DNA of 64,000 bases, from positions 62,001-126,000 of the forward strand of contig CAMEIX010000001.1 of assembly GCA_945919075.1 (NCBI GenBank), read 5' to 3'. The notes beneath the pieces are model-generated. The model was not told the DNA's origin. It was given only the letters and a program-made list of their open reading frames with translations, and made no database searches. The position numbers were made by a program, and so were the translations under genes. Shown here one piece after another: positions 42,790 through 53,557 of this stretch (position 1 is the stretch's first letter; every line of letters begins with the position of its first letter). Origin of the DNA: an uncultured Lachnospiraceae bacterium (GTDB lineage: Bacteria; Bacillota; Clostridia; Lachnospirales; Lachnospiraceae).

Positions 42790-44619
42790 TTATACGATTC
42801 GTTTAAACATCTTTTCAATTTCATATCTGCTCATGGAAATGATGGTGGGTCTTCCATGAGGGCAGTTGTACGGATTATCCAGTTTCAGAAGCTCTGCAAT
42901 CAAGGATTCCATCTCCATACGGGAAAAATGATGATTTCCCTTTACCGCAGATTTGCAGGCCATGGATGCCAATTTCTCTTCCACCAGATTTAAGTTTTTA
43001 TAAACAGGTCCGTCTATCAGTTCATCCAGAACAGAAAGAAACATCTCTTTTTCATTCAAACCATAAAGATCTGTGGGAACGGCACGTATTGCATAATCAT
43101 TTCCTCCAAATTCTTCGATTTCAAATCCAAGATGTTCAAAATAAGGACTGTATTCCTGATATACCTGCTCTTCCTTAGCCGAAAGTGTCACCACGATGGG
43201 AGGATTTAAGTTTTGGGAAGTAATGGATTTGCTGCGGTAATGCGCCATCAGTTTCTCGTATTTCACTTTTTCGTGGGCCGCATGCTGATCCACCATATAT
43301 AATTTATCCGAAAATGCAATCAGCCAGTAGGTATCAAAAATCTGTCCCAGAATATCATATTTTTCCACATTTTCCGCAGAAAGCATCTTGTCTTCAAAAA
43401 GAGAGAGCTGTTCTGTTTTTGTAATCTCCGTTTCTTGTTCGGGTTCCGGTTTTATCCTGTTCCAGATTGGATTTCTTTCCTTTTCTTCCAGTTTGGGCAT
43501 GTCCGTATGATACTTAACTTCTTCTTCCACACGGAATGCTTCTGCCCTCCTCGTTTCAAAGGGCTCCGGCACTGTTTGTTTCTTTACCTCCGGTTTTGCC
43601 TCTTTTTCTTCCAAAACATCCGGTATCATTTCCTTTTGGGAAAGAACGCTGTCTATTTCTCTGGCTATAAAATCATAAAAAGCCTCCCCGTCAATAAATC
43701 GTACTTCCATTTTGGCAGGATGTACATTGACATCCACCATCTTCGTATCCACATCCATATGAAGCACGACGAACGGGAATTTATGCTGCATCAGATACTG
43801 GCTGTAGCCATCCTCAATGGCTTTACTGATCACATTACTTTTCACATAACGATGATTAATAAAAAAGGTCTCAAAATTCCGGTTGGACCGGTTTAATACC
43901 GGCTTCCCAAGATAACCGGACAGCAGGATTCCCTGTGTTTTAGCAGAAATCGGAATCAGATTGTTTGCAATCTCCCGTCCGTAAATCCGGTAGATGACTT
44001 CTAACAGTTTTCCGTTACCGGAGGTATGAAACTTAACCTGTCCGTTTACCACTAATTTAAAAGCAACTTCAGGGCTGGATAATGCCATATGTTCCATCAA
44101 ATCAATAATGTAACCGCCCTCCGTTGCCGGCTGCTTTAAGAATTTTCTTCTGACCGGCGTGTTAAAAAACAGATTGCGGACTAAAATCGTGGTGCCATCC
44201 GGTGCTCCTATTTCTGCATATTCTTTTTCCACTCCGCCCTCGATACAAAAGCGGATACCGGTCAGGCTGTCTCTTACCTTGGTAATCACTTCCACCTGGG
44301 CTACCGCACAGATACTGGAAAGCGCCTCCCCACGGAAGCCAAGACTGGTAATATTGCTCAAATCTTCCGCGGTCTCGATCTTACTGGTGGCATGTCTGAG
44401 AAAGGCATTACGGATTTCCGACTTTTCAATTCCGGTACCGTTATCCGTAATCCGGATAAAGGAAATGCCGCCTTCTTTTATCTCCACCGTAATGGAGGTT
44501 GCGCCGGCATCCATGGCATTTTCAACAAGCTCTTTTACGACACTGTTTGGTCTTTCTACCACCTCTCCGGCTGCTATTTTATCAATTGTTTCTGAACTGA
44601 GTACGTGAATCTTTGCCAT
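42790..44619 (-). CDS. mutL: DNA mismatch repair protein MutL
   Basis: Mismatch-repair mediator with a GHKL ATPase and, in this type, nicking endonuclease. ATPase motifs are ENAMDAGAT near 32, DNGTGI near 59 and GFRGEALSSI near 94. The C-terminal endonuclease motif DQHAAHEKVKYE near residue 435, plus ACKSAVKG and CPHGRP metal-binding pieces, indicate the endonuclease-active class found in bacteria without MutH. At 609 aa the linker is moderately long. Follows mutS by 13 bases. Confidence 0.96.
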   Translation of the reverse strand: MAKIHVLSSETIDKIAAGEVVERPNSVVKELVENAMDAGATSITVEIKEGGISFIRITDNGTGIEKSEIRNAFLRHATSKIETAEDLSNITSLGFRGEALSSICAVAQVEVITKVRDSLTGIRFCIEGGVEKEYAEIGAPDGTTILVRNLFFNTPVRRKFLKQPATEGGYIIDLMEHMALSSPEVAFKLVVNGQVKFHTSGNGKLLEVIYRIYGREIANNLIPISAKTQGILLSGYLGKPVLNRSNRNFETFFINHRYVKSNVISKAIEDGYSQYLMQHKFPFVVLHMDVDTKMVDVNVHPAKMEVRFIDGEAFYDFIAREIDSVLSQKEMIPDVLEEKEAKPEVKKQTVPEPFETRRAEAFRVEEEVKYHTDMPKLEEKERNPIWNRIKPEPEQETEITKTEQLSLFEDKMLSAENVEKYDILGQIFDTYWLIAFSDKLYMVDQHAAHEKVKYEKLMAHYRSKSITSQNLNPPIVVTLSAKEEQVYQEYSPYFEHLGFEIEEFGGNDYAIRAVPTDLYGLNEKEMFLSVLDELIDGPVYKNLNLVEEKLASMACKSAVKGNHHFSRMEMESLIAELLKLDNPYNCPHGRPTIISMSRYEIEKMFKRIV

Positions 44620-44632
44620 TCTGATTCCTTTT

Positions 44633-47284
44633 CTACCATCGGTTGTTTAACTTATTCTGGATTCGATACAAGGTATTTAATGCATCAATCGGAGTCATTG
44701 CCGAAATATCCAGTTCCCGGATTTCTTTAATGACATCTTCATCCTTTACCGTATCAAACAGGGAAATCTGTCCCATTTCGATTTCATCCGGTTTTTCCAC
44801 CTTTTTGCCTCTGGTTTCCTGTGCGGTTTCAATTGCAATCTGCTGAATCTTTTCTGTAATATCATTATCCAGAAGCTGTTTCACAATCTCTTTTGCGCGG
44901 TCAATCACCATATCCGGCACACCGGCCAGTTTGGCAACCTGAATCCCATAGCTTTTGTCTGCACCGCCCTTAATAATCTTTCGCAGAAAAACAATATCAT
45001 CCCCCTGCTCCTTCACCGCGATACAGTAATTGTTCACATTTCCCATCTTACCTTCCAGTTCGGTAAGTTCATGATAATGGGTTGCAAAGAGGGTTTTGGC
45101 GCCAAGCAGGCGGCGGTTGCTGATATGCTCAATTACGGCCCAGGCAATGGATAACCCGTCAAATGTAGAAGTACCCCGCCCGATTTCATCCAGTATCAAA
45201 AGGCTGTTCTGGGTAGCATTGCGCAGAATATTGGCAACTTCATTCATTTCCACCATAAAGGTCGACTGCCCGCTTGCCAGGTCATCACTGGCTCCTACTC
45301 TGGTAAAAATACGGTCCACCAGCCCGATATTTGCGGTTTTTGCCGGAACAAAGGAGCCAATCTGGGCCATTAACACAATCAGTGCCGTCTGACGCATATA
45401 AGTGGATTTACCGGCCATATTCGGTCCCGTAATAACAGAAATACAGTGACTGGCATTATCCAGATAAGTATCATTGGCAATAAACATATCGTGATCAATC
45501 ATGCGTTCCACTACAGGATGTCTACCGTCCTTAATATCAATGACACCTTTTTCATTGATTTTGGGCCGCACATATCCGTTTCGTTCCGCAACCAGGGATA
45601 AGGAGCAGAAAACATCCAGTTTTGCAATGGCTTTTGCCGTTCTCTGAATGCGGTCAATTTCCAGTGCAATCGCATCCCTGATCTGGCAGAACAAATCGTA
45701 TTCCAAAGTGTTCAGCTTATCTTCAGCATTTAATATGGTATCCTCCAGTTCCTTCAATCTGGGAGTGGTATATCTTTCTGCATTGGCAAGCGTCTGTTTC
45801 CGGATATAATCTTCCGGCACCAGACCTGAATAAGAATTGGTTACTTCAAAATAGTAACCGAAAACCTTATTATATTTAATTTTCAGATTTTTAATTCCGG
45901 TTCTTTCCCGGTCTTCTTCCTCCAACGCAGCGAGCCATTTTTTACCATCCTGTTTGGCACTTCTTAACCGGTCAATATCCTCATCAAACCCTTCTTTAAT
46001 AAAACCACCTTCCCGGATGGAAAAGGGCGGGTCTTCCTCTATGGCACTCCCAATCAAAGAGCAAATGTCCTCCAAGGGATCAATTTCATTCTGTATTTCA
46101 TTTAAAAGTTCTTTTTCAAATGCTTTTAATACCGTTTTTATCGGAGGCAGCATAGAGAGGGAATTACGAAACGCAATCATATCCCTGGGATTTGCCGTCT
46201 TAAAACTGATACGTCCCAAAAGACGCTCCAGATCATAGATAGGATTGAGATATTCCCGCAGTTCATCCCTGCTAACCGAATCAGAGGAAAGTTCCTCCAC
46301 GGCATCCAGACGATTCATAATATCCTTTTTTTCCACCAACGGCTGTTCGATAAAACTGCGTAACATTCGTCCGCCCATTGCTGTTTTGGTCTTGTCCAAA
46401 ACCCAGAGAAGAGAACCTCTTTTCTGCTTCTCCCTCAGCGTTTCGGTCAGTTCCAGATTCCGTCTTGTAGAACTGTCAAGCAGCATGAATTTAGAACTGA
46501 TATAAGGATAAATATGACGGATATGGGACAGGGAGTTCTTCTGTGTATCATAAAGGTATGTAAGAAGTGCTCCACAGGCAATAACACCGGCCGGAAAATC
46601 TTCGATTCCAAGTCCAATCAAAGTATGGATATGAAAATGCTTCATAAGAATTTTTTTGGCATTTTCATCATCAAAATAATGGGCATCCAGTGTATAGATG
46701 GAAATCCCAAGTCGCCCTTTTAAATCTTCCAAATCCATACCGCTTACCAGAAAAGCATCGTTGCATACGATTTCTTTTGGCTGGTATTTCATAATTTCAT
46801 CCATCAGTTTTTTAGTATCTTCCACCTCTGTTGTAAAGAAATCGCCGGTGGTTACATCGGATAACGCAATTCCTACTTTGGAAGGCAGATAGGTAACGCA
46901 CATAAGGTAATTATTCTTGCTTTCATCCAGTGCATTGGCATCCATATTGGTACCCGGCGTTACAATCCGTACCACCTCACGCTTTACAAGACCTTTGGCC
47001 AGTTTGGGATCTTCCACCTGCTCACAAATTGCCACTTTATAACCCTTGGATACCAGTTTATTCAAATAGCCTTCTACCGCATGATAGGGTACTCCGCACA
47101 TGGGAGCACGTTCTTCCACACCACAGTCTTTTCCGGTCAGGGTAATTTCCAGTTCTTTGCTCGCAATCTGGGCATCTTCAAAAAACATTTCATAGAAGTC
47201 TCCCAATCGGTAAAAGAGAATGCAGTCCTTGTACTCTTCTTTCGTTTCTAAATATTTTTGCATCATGGGTGTATATCCGGCCAC
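44633..47284 (-). CDS. mutS: DNA mismatch repair protein MutS
   Basis: Mismatch recognition ATPase, 883 aa after start correction. The N-terminal mismatch-binding Phe-x-Glu is in LGDFYEMFFED near residue 40. The C-terminal ATPase has GPNMAGKSTYMRQ, DEIGRGTSTFDG and FATHYHELTELE. The start chosen is the GTG giving VAGYTPMMQKYL, preceded by AAGGAG; the longer frame to 47428 overlaps the SulP gene and a hairpin and lacks homology to MutS. Downstream partners are mutL and miaA. Confidence 0.96.
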   Translation of the reverse strand: MAGYTPMMQKYLETKEEYKDCILFYRLGDFYEMFFEDAQIASKELEITLTGKDCGVEERAPMCGVPYHAVEGYLNKLVSKGYKVAICEQVEDPKLAKGLVKREVVRIVTPGTNMDANALDESKNNYLMCVTYLPSKVGIALSDVTTGDFFTTEVEDTKKLMDEIMKYQPKEIVCNDAFLVSGMDLEDLKGRLGISIYTLDAHYFDDENAKKILMKHFHIHTLIGLGIEDFPAGVIACGALLTYLYDTQKNSLSHIRHIYPYISSKFMLLDSSTRRNLELTETLREKQKRGSLLWVLDKTKTAMGGRMLRSFIEQPLVEKKDIMNRLDAVEELSSDSVSRDELREYLNPIYDLERLLGRISFKTANPRDMIAFRNSLSMLPPIKTVLKAFEKELLNEIQNEIDPLEDICSLIGSAIEEDPPFSIREGGFIKEGFDEDIDRLRSAKQDGKKWLAALEEEDRERTGIKNLKIKYNKVFGYYFEVTNSYSGLVPEDYIRKQTLANAERYTTPRLKELEDTILNAEDKLNTLEYDLFCQIRDAIALEIDRIQRTAKAIAKLDVFCSLSLVAERNGYVRPKINEKGVIDIKDGRHPVVERMIDHDMFIANDTYLDNASHCISVITGPNMAGKSTYMRQTALIVLMAQIGSFVPAKTANIGLVDRIFTRVGASDDLASGQSTFMVEMNEVANILRNATQNSLLILDEIGRGTSTFDGLSIAWAVIEHISNRRLLGAKTLFATHYHELTELEGKMGNVNNYCIAVKEQGDDIVFLRKIIKGGADKSYGIQVAKLAGVPDMVIDRAKEIVKQLLDNDITEKIQQIAIETAQETRGKKVEKPDEIEMGQISLFDTVKDEDVIKEIRELDISAMTPIDALNTLYRIQNKLNNRW

Positions 47285-47304
47285 TTTTTTACTCCTTCTG
47301 AAAA

Positions 47305-47341
47305 ACAATAAAGCGAGTGTGCAATATATGCATACCCGCTT
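47305..47341 (-). terminator. Terminator after the SulP gene
   Basis: An outer 8-bp stem (47311-47318 and 47334-47341, one G-U), an A-C mismatch and an inner TGCA/TGCA stem, followed on the minus strand by TATTGTTTTT. It lies just before the mutS ribosome site. Confidence 0.65.
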
Positions 47342-47363
47342 CATATCATACCACAAAATATAG

Positions 47364-49019
47364 TTATTGTAAATCTTTTGCTCTTTGTAAAGCTGCATCA
47401 ATATGAGGGCAGAAATTGTCTTCACCAATCATTTTGACAAAACCTGCTTTCTTCATAACGCTCATAGGCTGGTCATTTACGTGGGAAAGAATAATCTGTA
47501 TATTTCTCTTCGCACAATCTTCCCGAACCTGCTCTAAATTGCGCATGGCAGTCGCATCAATGGCATGCACGCCCCTCATACGAATAATTAAGAATCTGGT
47601 ATCCTCCCGTAAAGTAATATTCAAAATCTTATCCGCTGCTGCAAAGAACATGGGGCCGGAAATTTCATAAACCAGAGTTTTGGCCGGAACTGCCTTAAGG
47701 GAAATACTGTCCGGATCGTCCTCTTCATCTATGTATTTCCATCCTTCCACATTGGTTACATCGCTCATCCGCTTCATAAAAAGAATCGCCGCAAGTACAA
47801 TTCCTACTTCAATTGCAACCACAAGGTCAAAGACTACGGTTAATATAAAGGTGGTAAGGAGCACCAGAATATCACTCTTAGGAGAGGATTTACATAGTTT
47901 TACGAAATTTCTCCAGCCACTCATATTATAGGCAACCTGGAAAAGAATGGCTGCAATACAAGGCATGGGAATCAGCTTTGCAAAAGGCATTAAAAATACT
48001 AACACCAGTAATAACGTTATGGAATGCACCATGCCGGAGATGGGTGTCCGTCCACCATTCTTGATGTTTGCAGCAGTTCTTGCAATGGCTCCGGTTGCCG
48101 GAATACCGCCAAAGCATGCGGACCCGATATTGGCTACGCCCTGTGCAATCAGTTCCATATTCGGTCTGTGCTTGGAATTAATCATACTGTCCGCCACCAC
48201 TGCGGAAAGTAAGGACTCGATGCCCGCAAGTAACGCTATGGTAAGGGCATTGTTAATCTGGCTTCGTATCATACTAAAGGAAAACAACGAAGTATTTAAG
48301 GTTAATGTAGGCAGACCCGACGGAATATTATCGAAAGATTTACCAATTGTTTTAACCTCCCCAAAATAGGGAATAAGGGCTACCATGGCCGCACTCACAA
48401 CAACTGCAATCAGACTTCCCGGAATCAGTTTGGATATCTTGGGCCAGATAATCAGGATGAACAGGCTGATTACCCCAATGAGAAATGCAGGAAAAACAAA
48501 AGTGGCGATGTTAGCTGCCAGTGCTTCCACCTTTTCAATTGTTTCAATCGGTTTTTCTCCATGGGTATAAACAATACCGCAGAAATCCTTAATCTGTCCA
48601 ATAAATAATGTCACTGCGATACCGGCCGTAAAACCTGTGGTAATGGTGTAAGGAATGTACTTAAGCAGGGTACCGAAATTCAGTAGCCCCATTATGATCA
48701 GAAAGATACCTGCCATAATGGTGGCAATCATCAGTCCTTCTGTACCATCCTTTGCTACAATTCCGGCAACTATGGTTGCAAAAGCAGCCGTTGGTCCGGC
48801 AATCTGTACACGGCTTCCGCCAAGAAATGCTACTAAAAATCCTGCAATAATGGCTGTGTAAATACCGGCTTCCGGTCCAACTCCGGATGCAATCGCTAAG
48901 GCAATCGATAACGGAAGTGCAATAATAGCCACAATAACACCCGCAACCAGATCCTTTGCGAACTGCGCCTTCGTATAGGTCTTCATTACAGAAAACAACT
49001 TCGGTTTCAATTTTTCCAT
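47364..49019 (-). CDS. SulP-family anion transporter with STAS domain
   Basis: Membrane transporter of the SLC26/SulP family, 551 aa, carrying sulfate, bicarbonate or another anion; the substrate is not readable. The N-terminal part has about 10-12 membrane spans with ALPLSIALAIASGVGPEAGIY near residue 36 and the conserved GPTAAFATIVAGI near 75. The C-terminal STAS domain (about 435-551) includes IRMRGVHAIDATAMRNLEQV. No carbonic anhydrase or sulfur gene is adjacent to suggest the ion. Confidence 0.92.
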   Translation of the reverse strand: MEKLKPKLFSVMKTYTKAQFAKDLVAGVIVAIIALPLSIALAIASGVGPEAGIYTAIIAGFLVAFLGGSRVQIAGPTAAFATIVAGIVAKDGTEGLMIATIMAGIFLIIMGLLNFGTLLKYIPYTITTGFTAGIAVTLFIGQIKDFCGIVYTHGEKPIETIEKVEALAANIATFVFPAFLIGVISLFILIIWPKISKLIPGSLIAVVVSAAMVALIPYFGEVKTIGKSFDNIPSGLPTLTLNTSLFSFSMIRSQINNALTIALLAGIESLLSAVVADSMINSKHRPNMELIAQGVANIGSACFGGIPATGAIARTAANIKNGGRTPISGMVHSITLLLVLVFLMPFAKLIPMPCIAAILFQVAYNMSGWRNFVKLCKSSPKSDILVLLTTFILTVVFDLVVAIEVGIVLAAILFMKRMSDVTNVEGWKYIDEEDDPDSISLKAVPAKTLVYEISGPMFFAAADKILNITLREDTRFLIIRMRGVHAIDATAMRNLEQVREDCAKRNIQIILSHVNDQPMSVMKKAGFVKMIGEDNFCPHIDAALQRAKDLQ

Positions 49020-49039
49020 GATATGACTCCTCTTTCGTG

Positions 49040-50491
49040 TTAAATTATTTCACCCATGTAATAAAATCCCTGACAGGAATTTAACTTTACCTTCACAATT
49101 TTTCCGATAAGGTCTCTTTCCCCCGGGAAATGAACTATCGTATTATTGGAAAGCCGTCCTGTAAGAAGGGTATCATCCTGCTCATTCACCTCTTCCACCA
49201 GAGCTTCCATAACCTGTCCTTCATAGAGTTTCACACGTTCCCTTGCAGTATCTTGCACCACTTTCAGTAATTTGTCAAATCCTTCTTTTACAATTTCCTT
49301 TGGAACCTGATTTTCCATTGCTGCCGCAGGGGTCCCGGTCCGTTTGGAATAAATGAAGGTAAAAGCATTATCAAACTGTACTTCCTTTACAACTTCAATG
49401 GTTTCCTCTACATCTTCCAGCGTTTCTCCCGGAAATCCCACAATTAAATCCGTGGTAATCGCAATATCCGGAATTTCTTCCCGGATATGTTTTGCAAGTG
49501 CAAGGTACTGTTCCTTGCTATATACACGGTTCATAGCCTTTAATATACGGTCTGAGCCGGCCTGTAGGGGCAGATGGAGATGCCTGCAGATTTTCTTGGA
49601 ATGCTTCATGACCTGTATCAGTTCCTCGGAGAGATCCTTGGGATGAGAAGTCATAAAACGAATCCGTTCCAAGCCTTCAATCTTTTCCACTTCCTGCAAT
49701 AACTGTGCAAAGGACATGGGATTTTCCAGATTTTTTCCATAGGAATTCACGTTTTGTCCAAGAAGCATGATTTCCACGACGCCGTCTTTTACCAGTCCTT
49801 CAATTTCCCGTATGATATCTTTGGGTTCCCGGCTTCTTTCCCGGCCTCTCACATAGGGAACAATACAGTAACTGCAGAAATTATTACAGCCGAACATGAT
49901 ATTGATACCCGATTTAAAGGGATATTTTCTTTCGGTGGGTAAATCTTCCACAATCTGATCCGTATCCTTCCAAATATCCACAATCATGCCTTTCGCCTCG
50001 TAGGAATTTACTAAAAGCTCTGCAAACTTAAAAATATTGTGGGTACCAAATACCAGATCTACAAAGGGATAACTCTCTTTTAATTTTAATATGACCCCCT
50101 CCTCCTGCATCATGCATCCGCAGAGAGCCAGTTTCATATGGGGATTCTTTTTCTTAAATCCTTTGATTTCCCCCAGTCTGCCATAGACCTTCTGATTGGC
50201 ATTGTCTCGTACCGTACAGGTATTAAATATGACAAAATCGGCATTTTCCTCTTCTACCGATACATAACCCGCATATTCTAATATTCCGGTCAGTTTTTCG
50301 GAATCCCGCGCATTCATCTGACACCCGAATGTAGTGACATGAAAAGTCAGTTTCCTGCCGTATTCTTCCTCTTTTTCTTTTACAAATGCCTTCAGTTTTT
50401 TCAAAAAATAATACTGTCTGTCCGGCTCCGATACCGGCACCGGCTTGCTTAAATCTACTGTATCGATGGCTTTTACTATTTCTTTATCCAT
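49040..50491 (-). CDS. miaB: tRNA-2-methylthio-N6-dimethylallyladenosine synthase
   Basis: Radical SAM methylthiotransferase that converts the MiaA product i6A37 to ms2i6A. The 483 aa protein has the N-terminal cluster cysteines (FGCQMNARDSE near 64, FNTCTVRDNA near 99, LALCGCM near 133), the radical SAM CxxxCxxC in GCNNFCSYCIVPYVRGRE near 209, and a C-terminal TRAM domain. Start at the ATG after GAGGAG; the longer frame overlaps pepT. Confidence 0.96.
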   Translation of the reverse strand: MDKEIVKAIDTVDLSKPVPVSEPDRQYYFLKKLKAFVKEKEEEYGRKLTFHVTTFGCQMNARDSEKLTGILEYAGYVSVEEENADFVIFNTCTVRDNANQKVYGRLGEIKGFKKKNPHMKLALCGCMMQEEGVILKLKESYPFVDLVFGTHNIFKFAELLVNSYEAKGMIVDIWKDTDQIVEDLPTERKYPFKSGINIMFGCNNFCSYCIVPYVRGRERSREPKDIIREIEGLVKDGVVEIMLLGQNVNSYGKNLENPMSFAQLLQEVEKIEGLERIRFMTSHPKDLSEELIQVMKHSKKICRHLHLPLQAGSDRILKAMNRVYSKEQYLALAKHIREEIPDIAITTDLIVGFPGETLEDVEETIEVVKEVQFDNAFTFIYSKRTGTPAAAMENQVPKEIVKEGFDKLLKVVQDTARERVKLYEGQVMEALVEEVNEQDDTLLTGRLSNNTIVHFPGERDLIGKIVKVKLNSCQGFYYMGEII

Positions 50492-50510
50492 AAAACTCTC
50501 CTCAAATCCG

Positions 50511-51731
50511 TTATGCAAACTTTTTCACAATATGCAGTAACAGGTCCACAATCGCTTCCATATCTTCCGCAACCGCATACTCAAAACGGCTGTGACAGTT
50601 GTGGCTCCCGGTACCGATATTGGGACATGGCAGTCCCATAAAAGAAAGTCTTGCTCCGTCTGTGCCGCCACGAATAGGCTGCACAATCGGATTTATTCCT
50701 ACTTCCTTCATGGCATCCTTGGCATTTTTAATTAAATGCATATTTTTCTCCATAACCTCTGCCATGTTATAATAGGAATCCTGCATATGGACCTCAATGG
50801 TGCCTTCTGTGTACTTCTTATTAAGAAATGCAGCATTTTCCATAAAAAATGTCTTTTTATCTTCAAATTTCTTTCGGTCATGGTCCCGGATAATATAGTC
50901 TCCGGTGCAGGTTTCCACATTCCCTGAAATATGGTCTAAATGATAGAATCCTTCATACCCTTCCGTATACATGGGATTCTCCATCTTGGGCAGATTTTCC
51001 TGAAATTCCTGTAAAATCAGAATGGCATTCTTCATTTTATTTTTTGCATTTCCCGGATGCACATTCAATCCATGTACGGTTACCTTGGCACCTGCCGCAT
51101 TGAAATTTTCGTATTCCAGTTCGCCGGCTTTCCCGCCATCCACTGTGTAGGCATAATCTGCCCCGAACAATTTTACATCAAAATAATCCGCGCCCTTACC
51201 AATTTCCTCGTCCGGCGTAAAGGCAATCCGAATTTTACCATGCCGGATACCGGGATGTTCCATTAAAAACCTTGCCATTGCCATAATTTCAGCAATTCCG
51301 GCCTTATCATCCCCTCCCAAAAGTGTCGTTCCATCGGTAACAATTAAATCTTTATCCAGATAATCCATTAAAGAAGGAAACTCCTGGGGATTCATATAGA
51401 TATTCTTCTCCCTGTTTAAGCATATGGACTGTCCGTCATAATGTTCAATGATGCGGGCCTTTACATCCTTTCCGGAAACTTCCGGAGAGGTATCCATATG
51501 GGCAATAAAACCCAAAACAGTGCTGCTTTGTGCCGTTGCCGGAATGGTTGCATAGACATAGCAGTGTTCCTTGTCATAGGTAATGTCTTCTGCTCCGATA
51601 TCATTTAACTGTCTTACCAGAAGATCTGCCAATGCAAACTCTCCCGAAAAGCTTGGAGTTGTATGACTCTTTTCATCGGAGGTGGTATTTATTTTTATAT
51701 ATTCTAAAAAATAATCGATAACTTTACTCAT
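50511..51731 (-). CDS. pepT: Peptidase T (tripeptide aminopeptidase)
   Basis: Zinc aminopeptidase removing N-terminal residues from tripeptides. The 406 aa protein carries FIAHMDTSPEVSG near residue 75, LLGGDDKAGIAEIM near 138 and FTPDEEIGKGADYFD near 170, the metal and catalytic residues of the M20B family, and RGGTDGARLSFMGLP near 350. Starts one base after proA ends. Confidence 0.96.
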   Translation of the reverse strand: MSKVIDYFLEYIKINTTSDEKSHTTPSFSGEFALADLLVRQLNDIGAEDITYDKEHCYVYATIPATAQSSTVLGFIAHMDTSPEVSGKDVKARIIEHYDGQSICLNREKNIYMNPQEFPSLMDYLDKDLIVTDGTTLLGGDDKAGIAEIMAMARFLMEHPGIRHGKIRIAFTPDEEIGKGADYFDVKLFGADYAYTVDGGKAGELEYENFNAAGAKVTVHGLNVHPGNAKNKMKNAILILQEFQENLPKMENPMYTEGYEGFYHLDHISGNVETCTGDYIIRDHDRKKFEDKKTFFMENAAFLNKKYTEGTIEVHMQDSYYNMAEVMEKNMHLIKNAKDAMKEVGINPIVQPIRGGTDGARLSFMGLPCPNIGTGSHNCHSRFEYAVAEDMEAIVDLLLHIVKKFA

Positions 51732-51732
51732 T

Positions 51733-52983
51733 TTATCCTCTGATCTGTCCGTTTCCCCGGATTACATATTTATAACTGGTCAGTTCTTTTAACCCCATAG
51801 GTCCTCTGGCATGAAGTTTCTGGGTACTGATTCCGATTTCTGCACCAAACCCGAATTCAAAGCCATCCGTAAACCGGGTGGAGGCATTGACATAAACGCA
51901 GGCTGCATCTACGCCATTTAAGAATTTTTCTGCACTTTCGGGGTTATTTGTTACAATAGCCTCCGAATGTTTTGTATTGTATCGATTAATATGGGCAATG
52001 GCTTCTTCTACGGAATCCACTGTTTTCATGGATAAAATATAATCTAAGTACTCTTTTCCGTAATCCTCCTCACTCGCAGGGATACAGTCAGAAATCACTT
52101 CCCTGACTCTTTCATCTCCCCGCATTTCTACATGGTGTTCTCTGAGTTTTTCTGCAAGAACAGGCAAAAATCGGTCTTTCACGGCGCTGTGTATAACCAG
52201 GGATTCACAGGAATTACATACCCCGATTCTCTGGGTCTTGGCATTGATAATAATGGAACATGCCATGGAAAGGTCGGCATCCTTATCCACATAAACATGA
52301 CAGTTGCCGGTTCCGGTTTCAATTACCGGAATTGTGCTGTTTTCCACAACGCTGCGAATCAGTCCTGCACCACCTCTCGGAATCAGAACGTCCACATATT
52401 CTTTTAACTGCATAAAAGCAGTGGTTACTGCTCTGTCTCCGGATTCAATTAACTGGATGGCGTCCTCCGTGATTCCTTCTTCTTTCAGTGCCATGCGAAG
52501 TACATTGGTTATGGCAAGATTAGAATGTAAGGCATCACTGCCCCCTTTTAAGATTACGGCATTACCGGTCTTGAAGCAGAGTCCAAAGGCATCTGCAGTT
52601 ACATTGGGGCGGGACTCATAAATAATACCGATTACGCCTAAGGGAACACGCCTCTTCTCGATGAAAAGACCGTTAGGACGCTCAAAAGTATCCAGAATTT
52701 CTCCTACAGGGTCTGTAAGCTCCACGATTTCCAAAAGCCCTTCCGCCATAGCCTCTATTCTTTCCCCCGTTAATTTCAGGCGGTCAAGCAGTCCTTCCTT
52801 CATTCCCTTTTCTCTGCCAAGAATCATATCCTCTTCATTGGCTTTCAGAATTTCATCCGTATGCTCTTTCAAAAGAGAAGCTGCTTTTTTCAAAGCTTGA
52901 TTTTTCTTTTCCGTGGTAAGATTCTGTAAAATATATTTCGCACTTACTGCTCTTTTTCCAAGTTCCTCTAATGCATAACTCAT
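51733..52983 (-). CDS. proA: Glutamate-5-semialdehyde dehydrogenase (gamma-glutamyl phosphate reductase)
   Basis: Second enzyme of proline synthesis, reducing gamma-glutamyl phosphate. The 416 aa protein has the family segments [20 protein letters not shown] near 114, [14 protein letters not shown] near 200 and the catalytic cysteine in [12 protein letters not shown] near 255. It is separated from proB by the DUF896 and formyl-THF cyclo-ligase genes, all co-directional. Confidence 0.96.
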   Translation of the reverse strand: MSYALEELGKRAVSAKYILQNLTTEKKNQALKKAASLLKEHTDEILKANEEDMILGREKGMKEGLLDRLKLTGERIEAMAEGLLEIVELTDPVGEILDTFERPNGLFIEKRRVPLGVIGIIYESRPNVTADAFGLCFKTGNAVILKGGSDALHSNLAITNVLRMALKEEGITEDAIQLIESGDRAVTTAFMQLKEYVDVLIPRGGAGLIRSVVENSTIPVIETGTGNCHVYVDKDADLSMACSIIINAKTQRIGVCNSCESLVIHSAVKDRFLPVLAEKLREHHVEMRGDERVREVISDCIPASEEDYGKEYLDYILSMKTVDSVEEAIAHINRYNTKHSEAIVTNNPESAEKFLNGVDAACVYVNASTRFTDGFEFGFGAEIGISTQKLHARGPMGLKELTSYKYVIRGNGQIRG

Positions 52984-52998
52984 ATTCCATCCTCCTGA

Positions 52999-53553
52999 TT
53001 ATCTGAAAAGAACCTGCATAGGCCTTATGTCATGTGGATCCCTTTCTATTTTTTCAACAATCTGGCAGCGAAATGCTACCGCAATGGTCCGAAGTCCTTC
53101 CTTTTTGCTTAAATATCGGTCATAGAACCCTTTCCCATAGCCGATACGGTTCCCATCCCGATCAAATGCCACGCCCGGCATAATCATCAGCACCTGTTCC
53201 TTCTTGCAGGCTTCATATTGGAACATTTCCTTTCCTTTTGGTTCCAAAATTCCCCGATAACCGTTTCCCACATCAGAAGGACTTTCAATTCGGAAGAATT
53301 CCATATGCTCTCCATCCGCAAGCACCCGTGGCAGATAAACCCGTTTACCATCTCTAAGTGCCTTGCTTATCATGGACTTAGTGGAAATTTCACTGCCATA
53401 ACTTTTAAACACAAGGAAATCAGTGGCGTTTAAATACCACTGATGTGTTAAGACTTTTTGGGTCACATATTCCTCTTCCAAAATCCGTTGTTCTTTGGAA
53501 AGCCTATCCCTTTCAAGCAGGATTTGCTTTCTGATATTCCTTTTATCTGTCAT
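52999..53553 (-). CDS. 5-formyltetrahydrofolate cyclo-ligase
   Basis: ATP-dependent enzyme turning 5-formyl-THF into 5,10-methenyl-THF. The 184 aa form starts MTDKRNIRKQILLERDRL; IMPGVAFDRDGNRIGYGKGFYDRYL near residue 135 is the signature. I chose the ATG four bases after the DUF896 stop, with AAAGGGA upstream; two longer starts overlap DUF896. It sits inside the proline gene group without obvious metabolic link. Confidence 0.93.
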   Translation of the reverse strand: MTDKRNIRKQILLERDRLSKEQRILEEEYVTQKVLTHQWYLNATDFLVFKSYGSEISTKSMISKALRDGKRVYLPRVLADGEHMEFFRIESPSDVGNGYRGILEPKGKEMFQYEACKKEQVLMIMPGVAFDRDGNRIGYGKGFYDRYLSKKEGLRTIAVAFRCQIVEKIERDPHDIRPMQVLFR

Positions 53554-53557
53554 CGGA

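Noticed and set aside
44633-47428. Longer MutS start giving 931 residues
   Set aside because: The extra N-terminus runs through a terminator hairpin and overlaps the SulP gene; a GTG with AAGGAG gives a MutS-like N-terminus instead.
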